A stretch of 64,000 bases of DNA from Phytopythium helicoides (lineage: Eukaryota > Oomycota > Peronosporomycetes > Pythiales > Pythiaceae), in the NCBI GenBank assembly GCA_024867545.1, contig JANFNE010000039.1, forward strand, positions 1 to 64,000, read 5' to 3'. Within the stretch, counting starts at the first letter, position 1, and every line of letters starts with the position of its first letter. The position numbers were made by a program, and so were the translations under genes. Under the pieces are notes generated by a model that saw only the letters and a program-made list of their open reading frames with translations, was not told the DNA's origin and ran no database searches. Of the stretch, positions 19,988 through 28,715 are shown in pieces.

Positions 19988-21998
19988 GGCTACGCAGATT
20001 CACAACGAGTAGAGCTGCTTCCACAAGTCTACGAGGTCGGTCTAAGACAACACGTGCAGCTGGTCCGACGTCAGGCGGTGCTAGGTCTAAAAGGAAGAAG
20101 CGCAGTGCAGAATCACGCAAGAGTCAGTCAAAGAGGCGACGAGCCGAAGTCGAAGCTCGTGACGCAGCTAACGCCAAATCCTCGCTTGTGTGCGTCAAGA
20201 CGTCGCTCAAGGCGTTTTGCAAGAACGATGAGGCCATGACTTTGCCGTGGGAGTCCGTGCTGGCGGATATGGACCAGGACGTGCTAGAGGCTTACGTCCT
20301 CGCCAACATCCACGCCGTGCGGATGTGTCAGCTGGGCGGTGCAGTGGAGCCACTCAACCAGGTCTTCTTCTACAGATGCCTATCGTGTGTTTGCAACGCC
20401 AACTCCACACTCGGGTCTCCTGCATTCCAGCAATCAGTCACGCTGTACAACACTTGGCGAGGTGAGGACGCTCGACGTGCAAGCAACCGGCAGATTACCG
20501 CTGGTTGGCAGCAGAACGCAGCCCAAATGATGGCCACTAACACCAAGAACGCGATCGTATGCAACTTCTACCGTCGCTTTCACCGTCACATCAAGCGGGT
20601 CTATGACTTGAATGGTGCTGAGGCCTACGTCATGATCAAGAGCATCCTGGACCCTGTCTACAACGGCAACGATACCGAGGTGCAGGCTTGGCGAGAGCAG
20701 ATCCCGCGCAACGAGAGTGGCTACTTGTCCGACGAGGCTAACAGATTGCTTCCTCTCACCTACATCATTCTGACCGACATTGAAGAGGGGAATCGCCGGT
20801 TGCAGCATCGACAGGACATCCCAGATGTCCGCACGTTCAGTCTCCTGCCGACAAAAAATGGGTTCAAGTGCTCGCACTTCAAGATGTGCAAAACGGCGCT
20901 CCACAGCCTACTTCTACGTGGTGGTGTTTGTGTGCCTCCTCTAGGTGACGATTGGAATGCTGTCGCGGACGAATGGTGGCACGGTCTATTCAGTATCGAG
21001 AAGTTTGAAATAGCCAACAAGAAGCTCGTAGGAGAGATCGTGACGGACGGAAAGGCTGTTAGCATCGTCATGCGGAAAACCCATCGGGCGACAGACCGCC
21101 CACTCAGGGAAGAAGATTATGATGTCATGTGGGGCCTAGATCCTGGCAGACGAGATCTGTTTGTAGCAACCAACCAGGACGGCGAGACTATCCACGGCTC
21201 TTCTCGTGAGTTCTACAGAGATGCTCGCTACCACAAGAGCAACCAGAAAATAGCTTGCTGGAAGGAGCGGAGGCACGACATTTTGACGGCCGAGCGTCAG
21301 ATGCCGTCGAAGAAGACCGCGTCGCTCGAGTTGCTGGAAACGTACACACGATACGTTATTCCACATATGGAAAACCTGCTAGGATTTTCACGGACGAAGG
21401 GATTCCGTAACCTGCGTTTTGGACGGTAGATCTTTGCGCAGAAGAAGCTTCATGAACTAAGTCGGAGACTGACCCAGCAAGCAGGCAGGCGAACGGTGGT
21501 TGGATTTGGAGATTGGAGCAATACCGATTACTCTGGATTCATCAAGAAGTGCCCCGCGGGGCCGGTCAAGAGACTCGAGCACACATTGAGAAACTACTGT
21601 CGTGTACAACCAATTGATGAGTTTCGCACCAGCAAGCTTCACTCACGTTGCCACCGGCGGCTTGAATACTCCGCCTCTGGAAGGTCAAGAACAGCACGGA
21701 CAAGGAATGGCGGACGTGCAAGGTTTATAGTGTGCTCCATTGTCGATCCAATGGCTGTTTTGGTACTACTGTGAACCGCGACGTCAACGCCTCGAAGAAC
21801 ATGCTGATGCTTCTCTTCTACATGCTCCGTGGTCAACCAAGACTTAAGTTTTTTTTTTTTGCCGAGCGCCAACTTAACACATCAGGGGCCACAAAGTGTC
21901 TGCAGGTGCGCTCAGCGTTGCCCGCAGATAGCACTGTATACTCAGGCATTGTTGCATTTTCACTGGGTTCCATTCCCAGTCATCGTCTTTTATCGTAG
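19966..21998 (+). pseudogene. Fanzor copy B, 5'-truncated and broken
   Basis: Same protein as copy A from residue 29 on. The first 28 codons are lost at the palindrome junction; an accidental ATG at 19966 adds eight unrelated residues. All recognisable parts remain: RuvC-I Asp in GLDPGRRDLF, DEFRTSKLHSRC, HCRSNGC and NRDVNASKNM. The same TAG (21427-21429) and the same one-base loss near 21685 are present. Sharing both lesions with copy A means they predate the duplication, unless they are systematic sequence errors. A poly-T tract (about 21848-21860) follows RuvC-III and may also affect frame. Confidence 0.85.
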
Positions 21999-22021
21999 AA
22001 TGCCGGGTTTACCACGGCCAT
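19988..22021 (+). repeat. Right arm of the Fanzor palindrome
   Basis: Inverted partner of 17482-19515. Identity ends at 22021, where arm B continues TAACCGCG and arm A (in gene orientation) continues TGACCAGC. Confidence 0.95.
21962..21980 (+). ncRNA. Hairpin near the Fanzor 3' end, copy B (candidate guide-RNA scaffold)
   Basis: Same perfect ACTGGG/CCCAGT hairpin as at 17523-17541. It sits about 40 bp before the end of the conserved arm; the sequence after 22021 would be the guide position if the TnpB model applies. Function is inference. Confidence 0.35.
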
Positions 22022-22218
22022 AACCGCGAGCCGAAGGCGAGTGCTAGCAATAGCGATACCAAAATGGACCTCAAAGTATTTTTGCGTTTGAGAGCAAAAC
22101 CTATCATCTGGGTGAAAGTCAGGCATGTGGGTCACTATTCATTTGGCCTTTTCGAGTTTACATCACACACAATCACGAACTAAAACTGGATTGAAGCTGT
22201 CTCCGTTCGCGTTCAAGT
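22022..22218. other. Flank between Fanzor arm and membrane-protein copy 2
   Basis: Unique sequence between the palindrome edge and ATG 22219. No homology to the upstream region of the gene at 13145 is apparent. Confidence 0.6.
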
Positions 22219-24567
22219 ATGGGTTCACTCAAACGCTCTGCGTTTGGACTCCGCAAGCTCATCATCTTCGGACTCAACCTCGCATCCACACTACTTACAC
22301 TCTTCACCGGTCTACGTGAAAACCAACTACTCGTACTCGTCACCGGACGCTACGACGAAATTCGATCTCGATTACTCGATGGGTCCATCAACTACAACAA
22401 CACCAACTCCGATCTTGTGGATGTCAGCTCGCTCATCGACTTGCATGAAGTCGGACGAAGCTACCGATTCTACTCACAGCCTCGACGAGGACCACATAAC
22501 TTCTTGACAGACCGCAGCACGTGTATGCGGATGAACTCGATGAACGTCACACGTATGAACATCGTCTACGACGACTTCTGGGGAAAAGGTCCGCGCCGAT
22601 CACAGGTATACACTTTCAGCATGTCAGCTACAAACTGTGAAGTAATCAACTTCATACCACAATGGGTCACGGATGAGTGCGTCACTGCGATCGGAGATGG
22701 CAACGAAACGGTTTGCCACCAATACATTTTTGATAACTTCGATGATCTGAAGGTCGATAGGAGGCTGCATGTGGGAGTCGAGATCGACTTTGGTGTGCCT
22801 GGAACACCGTTCCTCAAGTGCCGCGGACGTCCCGAGCGGGAATTCAACCTGAACGTCGACATGGTTCTTCAACAATCGTACTGGGCCGGTGGCAGCTGGC
22901 ATCTCGAAGTACAGTCCAGTGATTGCATCGCCAGACCTCTCCTTAGAGACAACCAACTCCAATACGGTCTATTCAGCCTCCATTCTGCGAATGATCAAGC
23001 CATCGCCTACAGTGCCGCTGAAAGTAGCGGTTGGCTTGCAACCATCGTCAGCGCGTTGTACGCCATCATCAGTGTCTTGCTCATTGTCCGCGGACTCTTC
23101 ATCATGATCGTGCGCAACCTGTACACGTACTACGTCCCGAACGCGGTACGATTCAAAAGTAGCAGCCAAATCTCACTGCTCAAGTACTTCGTGCCATCGA
23201 TGACGTTGGCGAGAATGCTACCACCGAGTGAAAATCTCGATGGAACTACCTCCGCTATGAACAGTGGCATTCGACTCAAGGGATCGTTATTCATGGCGTC
23301 CGACGTATGGATGAACCACTGGTTGTACATTCTGTTCAGTATGCTCGACGCGCTTGCCAACATGCGCATGACCTACGTGATTTTTCAGTTAGGAACCTTC
23401 ATGCTGAAGATACGAGGCAGTATGGAGACATTCCTCTTCATGTGTTCTGCGCTTGGTCGTATGACGTGGCTGTTGTGTCTCGTGCACTCGATCACGCGAT
23501 GGGTATTGAAACTCATGATCCATAGCGCTCAAGCATTCAAACTCATACGTCCTAGTATCCGAGAGCGACTGGACTGGTACGTCGATGGCACGGCCATGTT
23601 TGTGAGCTACAAACTATACTCGATCGAGCTGTTCCTGTTCATGTATCTGATGCTCAAGATTCGCAAGACAACGACATTCATGGTTCGCTTGGGCAGATTT
23701 GGTGTCTACGGTGGATCGCTCAAGATCTCTCAGTTCTGGAAGAGCGAAGCCATCTGTGACTACACAGTAGTCTTCACGATCCTCATCTCCACCACATACT
23801 TCGCCATGTTCTTGCTCCTAACACTGACTCGTTACAAACACGTCGTCAACAATCGCGTGATGCGAATATTACAAGCGAGGTATGTGCTGGTCGGGTGGGA
23901 CGCGATGGTGGCAATGGAGGCACTCGGTATCGACCCGCTTAACCACAAGAGCTCGCTCGCAAGCAATGATGGTACGGACAACGATATGAACACCGTCGCA
24001 CCGGCCAATTGTTCGCTCGGATCACTTCTTCAGCAGTTGTATACATCTGGTCCAAGTGGTTTGGTGCACTTGGCTGGGGACTTTATTTTCATGGAAGGTG
24101 GTTTTTCTCGAGACCACCTACCATGTCGACTACCGATCAAGCGTGCTGTGGCTGCCGGACTTGTATCGAAGACTAGTTCAGGTATCAGTGTAGCGACTGC
24201 GGCTTCGAAGAAATACAACGTGTCGACAAAGCGCTCAAGTCTATCGATCGAACCCGAAACAAAGTCTCCAGCCGCTGGGGCTTCTCTTCGTCGCCGTAAT
24301 GTGGAGACGGTCGACGATGGTGAAGACGAAACTAACAAGAGTGTGCTAACCAAGAAATCAGCGATCAGCCTATATGAGAGGAAACTGGGGCTTTTTGCAG
24401 ACGGCTTGTTCGGACAGCTTTTCCTTGTCGACGAAGAGAACGAACCTGGATACACCGAGCGACGATCTGGTCTCGTCGAGTTTTTCGTGCGAGATGCGCT
24501 GTCGCTAACGACAATATTGGACATTAAGCCTTTACTCGCCAACCAGAAGAAGCTATGTATCTACTAG
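22219..24567 (+). CDS. Large multi-pass membrane protein, copy 2
   Basis: Single exon, 782 residues, same length and orientation as 13145-15493. The lumenal region, all hydrophobic segments and the Cys pattern are conserved. Divergence concentrates in the polar tail (residues about 655-740), where both size and charge pattern are kept. This suggests the tail is under weak selection while the membrane core is constrained. Intact frame; function unknown. Confidence 0.85.
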   Translation: MGSLKRSAFGLRKLIIFGLNLASTLLTLFTGLRENQLLVLVTGRYDEIRSRLLDGSINYNNTNSDLVDVSSLIDLHEVGRSYRFYSQPRRGPHNFLTDRSTCMRMNSMNVTRMNIVYDDFWGKGPRRSQVYTFSMSATNCEVINFIPQWVTDECVTAIGDGNETVCHQYIFDNFDDLKVDRRLHVGVEIDFGVPGTPFLKCRGRPEREFNLNVDMVLQQSYWAGGSWHLEVQSSDCIARPLLRDNQLQYGLFSLHSANDQAIAYSAAESSGWLATIVSALYAIISVLLIVRGLFIMIVRNLYTYYVPNAVRFKSSSQISLLKYFVPSMTLARMLPPSENLDGTTSAMNSGIRLKGSLFMASDVWMNHWLYILFSMLDALANMRMTYVIFQLGTFMLKIRGSMETFLFMCSALGRMTWLLCLVHSITRWVLKLMIHSAQAFKLIRPSIRERLDWYVDGTAMFVSYKLYSIELFLFMYLMLKIRKTTTFMVRLGRFGVYGGSLKISQFWKSEAICDYTVVFTILISTTYFAMFLLLTLTRYKHVVNNRVMRILQARYVLVGWDAMVAMEALGIDPLNHKSSLASNDGTDNDMNTVAPANCSLGSLLQQLYTSGPSGLVHLAGDFIFMEGGFSRDHLPCRLPIKRAVAAGLVSKTSSGISVATAASKKYNVSTKRSSLSIEPETKSPAAGASLRRRNVETVDDGEDETNKSVLTKKSAISLYERKLGLFADGLFGQLFLVDEENEPGYTERRSGLVEFFVRDALSLTTILDIKPLLANQKKLCIY

Positions 24568-24817
24568 AGATGAAACGAGAGAAATCAGTCTAAAATTTGA
24601 ATGACCATACCGATGAGAAGTGCGGAGAAGTTGTGTTGATACGCACGAGTGAACCTATAACAGTGTGTAGTTTGGGAGAAAGGTTAATTTTCCCACTCAT
24701 GTGCGATGTAGAATACCGTTGCTGGTCTCGCTGAGCACTTGTAGGAGCTCAACTAAAGTAGTGATTCAACTCCTTCGTGAATATGATAGTGACGTGAAAT
24801 GGATGGTGGTCATCTTC

Positions 24818-25462
24818 TCATTTGTTCCAGAGCTTCGGGTCCTCATAGTCACCATTCTCTGCTAACTCCTAGTTCATGTCAGCCATGACTGGAAGTGCCT
24901 CGAGTGTAGTCTCATAGCCATTTGATTCGCACATGAGTACTTATAGTACCCGATCTTGTTCGTGTAGAGCTCGCAATCCTCTGCGATCTGTACACGTTCC
25001 ACATCTTTAGAACGGCGGTGTTTGCGAGCTCCTGTGTTACGTATAATTCACTCGACTTAATCTGGCCCTGATACACCACATCATAGGTCTCGATAGCAGG
25101 TTGGCTGCTGATTTGATCTCTCGTTTTCCCCTTTGGCGCTGTCATTATATCAGGAGTTGGTTTCACTACGTTTGTGGCGAGCTTTACTTTTGGCGAGGTG
25201 GTGACCTTCACTCCTTGCTTCATCATCCTCTTGCCATTCTCATCGACTCGGCTTGTGGGTTGGCTGATGCCCTCATCTTCGGTATAGCAGTTGCAGTAGA
25301 TTTCAACTTGGTAGTCAATTTTTTGGATACTGGTTTCTCCTTCTTCTTGTTTGTAGCTTTCGCTTCGAGTTGTTTGCTCCATTTCACTTTCGCCCTGGAC
25401 TTGATCTGCGCCTTGACGGATGTCTAGGTCTTTGCTTCGACCGAATCATTCGCCTTAGCCAT
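24818..25462 (-). pseudogene. Decayed copy of the H1-like ATQEXANXAV protein
   Basis: Reading from ATG 25462 the frame meets an early stop. Pieces of the module then appear in different frames: ELYVTQELANTAVLKMWNVY, then EDCELYTNKIGYYKY, then GYETTLEALPVMADMN, a TAG, and ELAENGDYEDPKLWN. These match, in order, the intact protein at 15693. At least two frameshifts and two stops make it a pseudogene. Its place after membrane-protein copy 2 shows the two genes were duplicated together. Confidence 0.7.
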
Positions 25463-25695
25463 TGTCACATTCTTCCCTGTCGATACCTGATCATCAGTGG
25501 TTCAGTTTGGGAGCATTTGATAAGGCATGCAATCTTGTCTTCACTCGTCTTCACTCGCAAGGTTATTAAAAAAATGCTTCCATCTATACTCATTTGCGAT
25601 TTCCAAATATCTCAAACTACGAAAAGACTTTATGTATCGAGGCACTACGTACCATCCACGATTGATAACGCAGCTGAACGTCAATGCGGCAGACC

Positions 25696-26160
25696 TTAGC
25701 TCGAATCGTTGTCGAGCTTTCTCTTCTTTAAGCCAGGAACCTCTTCATTTGTCTCTACGATCTCGAAGCCTGGATCTTCCTCAACTTCTACCTCCTCCTC
25801 CGTCTCCTCCTCCTCTCCCTCATCTTTGTCATTCTCCCCCTCCTCAGAATAAAACTTAAGGTTTGGAAGCCAACTCTTCGCTTCGTACGATAACTGTGCT
25901 CCCTCCTCGTCGCATCAGTTCACATGCAGGTACCCGGCATTGTTCCTCGTCAACTCCAGGAAGTCAATGTCCTGCTTCTTGAAATTCATGTAATGGCCGT
26001 ATACGACGGCGTTCGCCTCCGCTTGCGAGGTGTACACGGTACTCTCCTTGTAGTCTTCGTCAGTGTCCACCGTGCCTACGCCTTTGAACACGACCTGAGC
26101 TTTGGTCGTCGAGATCACGAATGGCTCAGCCTTCGCATCAGCCTTTGGTGTACCGCTCAT
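25696..26160 (-). pseudogene. Small acidic ANXXV-domain protein, interrupted by TGA
   Basis: Starts at ATG 26160. Module: YTSQAEANAVVYGHYMNF ... LELTRNNAGYLHVN, then an in-frame TGA at 25915-25917. The same frame continues with CDEEGAQLSYEAKSW, a Glu-rich run and LKKRKLDNDSS to TAA at 25696. The downstream part has the same composition as in the neighbour at 26313, so the TGA interrupts a once longer protein. It lies head-to-head with that neighbour. Confidence 0.5.
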
Positions 26161-26312
26161 TCCTGCTTCGTTTTGCAGCGATGATCAGAGTATGGGATCA
26201 ACATGGCCACTTCGTGGTTGACACGCATGAGCAGACTTGTAAATACTGTACCCCACTACTGTCCGCTCTGATGGTCAAGAAGAAGGCGCTCGGATCATGG
26301 CCCACGAGATGA

Positions 26313-26846
26313 ATGCAGCTCCAGTTGATTGGGCTAGAATGGGATCCCCAGGACCACTACTACCCTCCTGATGACGATCTGTCGGTCTCAGAAACCTCTA
26401 CACGATGCGCATCACAGGAAGCTGCGAATTCCATCGTGATGGAGCACTATGCCGAGTTCAAGGGAGATAACGTGAATGAACTTGAGCTCAGCAAGAACAA
26501 AGCTGGATATCTCAAGGTGTCGGTGGTCAATGACGAGAACGACTATGGTTAGCCCTTCGGGGAAGAAACGTACGAGGCAAGTGTGCTGGCACCAGACTTT
26601 GAGTGGGAAGCAGCAAGCGAACCAGAAGATGAAGGAGGGGAAGCCGACGAAGACGACGATAATGACGATGAAGATCAGGGCAAATTAGTCGGAGTCGACG
26701 AAGACGACAAAGAGGACAAATATGATGCCAGGGTAGAGGGCTACGAAGCGGGGAGAGATTGTGGAGCGGGTAGAGAGGCTAAAGTCAAGGAGGATGCACG
26801 TGACGAAGAAGTTCCCCCAGCGCTGAAGCGTTTCAAGACCGAGTAA
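26313..26846 (+). pseudogene. Small acidic ANXXV-domain protein, interrupted by TAG
   Basis: Starts at ATG 26313. Module: CASQEAANSIVMEHYAEF ... LSKNKAGYLKVSV, then an in-frame TAG at 26550-26552. The frame continues PFGEETYEASVLAPDFEWEA, a long Asp/Glu region and ALKRFKTE to the stop at 26844-26846. The mirror neighbour is stopped at nearly the same place, just after the GYL motif. It may be a pseudogene, or two short genes; readthrough is not supported by anything else in the sequence. Confidence 0.5.
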
Positions 26847-27299
26847 ACGCCAATACTTCGCTTCGTGATACCTCTGGATACGACCAAGATCAAACGCGGT
26901 GGTCCTGAATGAAAATCGAAGTAGCGAGCAAGTGCAGCAAGCACTTCAGCTTGCGGGAGATTCATTTATTGAACAGTGATACTTCGACCTGTCTTCGGCT
27001 TTGTTTTACATAAACGACTGCAGATCAATGCGAAGCAAGTGCGCTTCTACTGAAAAGGAGTAAACTACTTCAGATGTGACGGGCGATGAAGTCAACCCCG
27101 AGAGAGGATTATGGGTTGAGCAAGCAATCAAGCAGAATGCCTGTGCCTAGTAACATCTAAGTCCAATCCACGTCGGCACTACTACAGCTGAGATTTGACA
27201 ATACAGCTGAGTATAGCTTGCGACGGGCTGAACAGCAAGTGTTTCAGCTGGCTGCGACGAGGTCGATCAACGGTCTCATTCTCCGTTTTCGAGGCTGCA
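26847..27299. other. Intergenic, no supported gene
   Basis: No gene is seen. The last 100 bp should contain the promoter of the zinc-finger gene that follows. Confidence 0.5.
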
Positions 27300-28034
27300 A
27301 TGCGTTTTTCGAGAAAGATGACATGCTCGTTCCCTGGGTGTGGACGAGTGGTTGCATTCAACCAGTTCTCGCGGCACTTTCGATCAAAGCATGTTAATGA
27401 CGGTGAGGGAGTGTTGGAAGAGACTGTCATGAGCTACGCGCAGCCAAACGACAATCTGGAAGACCCTGTTAAGCAGACAAACGATCACAAACGCAAGAAA
27501 CGCCGAACCGGGTCTTTTGAAGGAGAGCCGCCGAAGCTACCCGCCAACCTGGACACGCCCAAGCCTCTCACGGGGTCCGTGCAGCAAAGAACCGCTCTTC
27601 CAAAGTCGGATGCAAGAGACAACGAGAATTCAAGCGATGGCGAGACCCCAGCCGTCATTCGTGGTGCGTGTGGCCCGACGAGAGCCCAGCGACTCGAAAT
27701 GGATAGCCACAATGAAGAGGAGGCAATGGGGGACTTGGACGACACTTCTGAGTTCGAGGTAATCCAAGCTACTGAGCTTGTTGATGGAACCATGAGAGTG
27801 AAGCTCATTGCGAGGTATGCAGCCCAAGAAGACGCCAACAAGGCAGTGCTATCTGCGTTTCGTCGGGATACGCATTGCAACTGGGACTCCGATTTGTTGC
27901 GGAGCGAAGACGGGTTTTTGAAGCTCGTGGCGCGTGGGGATAGCTCAGGAGAATTTGTCGAGGCTCGTCGACAGATTCGGTGGGAAAGCGTTGCTTCCGT
28001 CAGCCCAAGCTTCAAGAGAGAAGCAGGTGCCTGA
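27300..28034 (+). CDS. Zinc-finger protein fused to the ANXAV domain
   Basis: A 244-residue single exon, with ATG 27300 placed a few residues before the finger, as in its relatives. The finger is CSFPGC...FSRHFRSKH (CX4CX11HX4H). The linker has a basic patch (HKRKKRR). The C-terminal half carries EFEVIQATELVDG, then RYAAQEDANKAVLSAFRRD, then EDGFLKLVARGD and FVEARRQIRWESVASV. That is the module of the 15693 family, not the NEEIY module of the other three finger proteins. So one finger type is joined to two different C-terminal modules in this window. Likely nuclear; function unknown. Confidence 0.7.
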   Translation: MRFSRKMTCSFPGCGRVVAFNQFSRHFRSKHVNDGEGVLEETVMSYAQPNDNLEDPVKQTNDHKRKKRRTGSFEGEPPKLPANLDTPKPLTGSVQQRTALPKSDARDNENSSDGETPAVIRGACGPTRAQRLEMDSHNEEEAMGDLDDTSEFEVIQATELVDGTMRVKLIARYAAQEDANKAVLSAFRRDTHCNWDSDLLRSEDGFLKLVARGDSSGEFVEARRQIRWESVASVSPSFKREAGA

Positions 28035-28159
28035 ACCAGGAGAAATTCCTGTTGTAGCTTCATTCAATCCAACTGAGAAAGTTTGAGCAACCATTGTTAG
28101 ACAGTTGGCATTTAGTGTTTCATCAAATACCCATTGGCACCATTGGTCTGCCAACTCGG

Positions 28160-28520
28160 TGCTTTTCACCACTTCGAGGCAAACTCTAATGACGTCGACG
28201 CTGTGAGCGATAATGAGGTCGGCAGGGTTCAAGAATTTGCTAACGGTCCGATGAGGAAGCGAGTGCTTTGCTTCGAGAATTGTCGACATACTCGTGGAAA
28301 AGAGGCCCCGGCGCATCTTGACGACAGCGATCAGTTTGAGGTTTTCAAGACAATTGTCAAGAACCATACAAGACGCAAGAAGAAGCCAATGATGCCGTGC
28401 TCGCTGCTTTCCGGCAACATGGTGATAGCCGAACAGATATGGTGTGAAACGAGAACGACTTTTTGAAACTCACAGCTCGCATCGGCGCGTTCGAGGCGAT
28501 CGAAGCTTGTCCTCGTTTTC
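28160..28520 (+). pseudogene. Decayed tandem copy of the 27300 gene
   Basis: SDQFEVFKTIVKN in one frame is followed, after a frame change, by EEANDAVLAAFRQHGD and, beyond a TGA, ENDFLKLTAR. These match successive parts of the module in the protein at 27300. No finger region is recognisable. A tandem duplicate in decay. Confidence 0.6.
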
Positions 28521-28715
28521 AACAAGAGTCGACATAGTTGAGCAGAGCGGGAAGAACGCGAAGCGGGATGAAAGGCGCGTGAATTGTGCGTGATTGCTTG
28601 GACTTCCCTCCGTTGGAGACCAAGACTGAAAATAGTTAGCTGAGGCCGGTTTGCAAAGGCGAGATGACAACCAGTTCTACAGTTGCGAGTGTAAACCTGA
28701 CTCTTTTGATTACAG

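Noticed and set aside
17482..22021. Palindrome as a sequencing or assembly fold-back artefact
   Set aside because: The arms differ by several substitutions and the loop is unique and 472 bp long, which fits a real duplication. It still needs long reads.
25915..26552. Selenocysteine or stop readthrough in the mirror acidic genes
   Set aside because: One stop is TGA and the other TAG, no stem-loop element was recognised and the family has no matching Cys.
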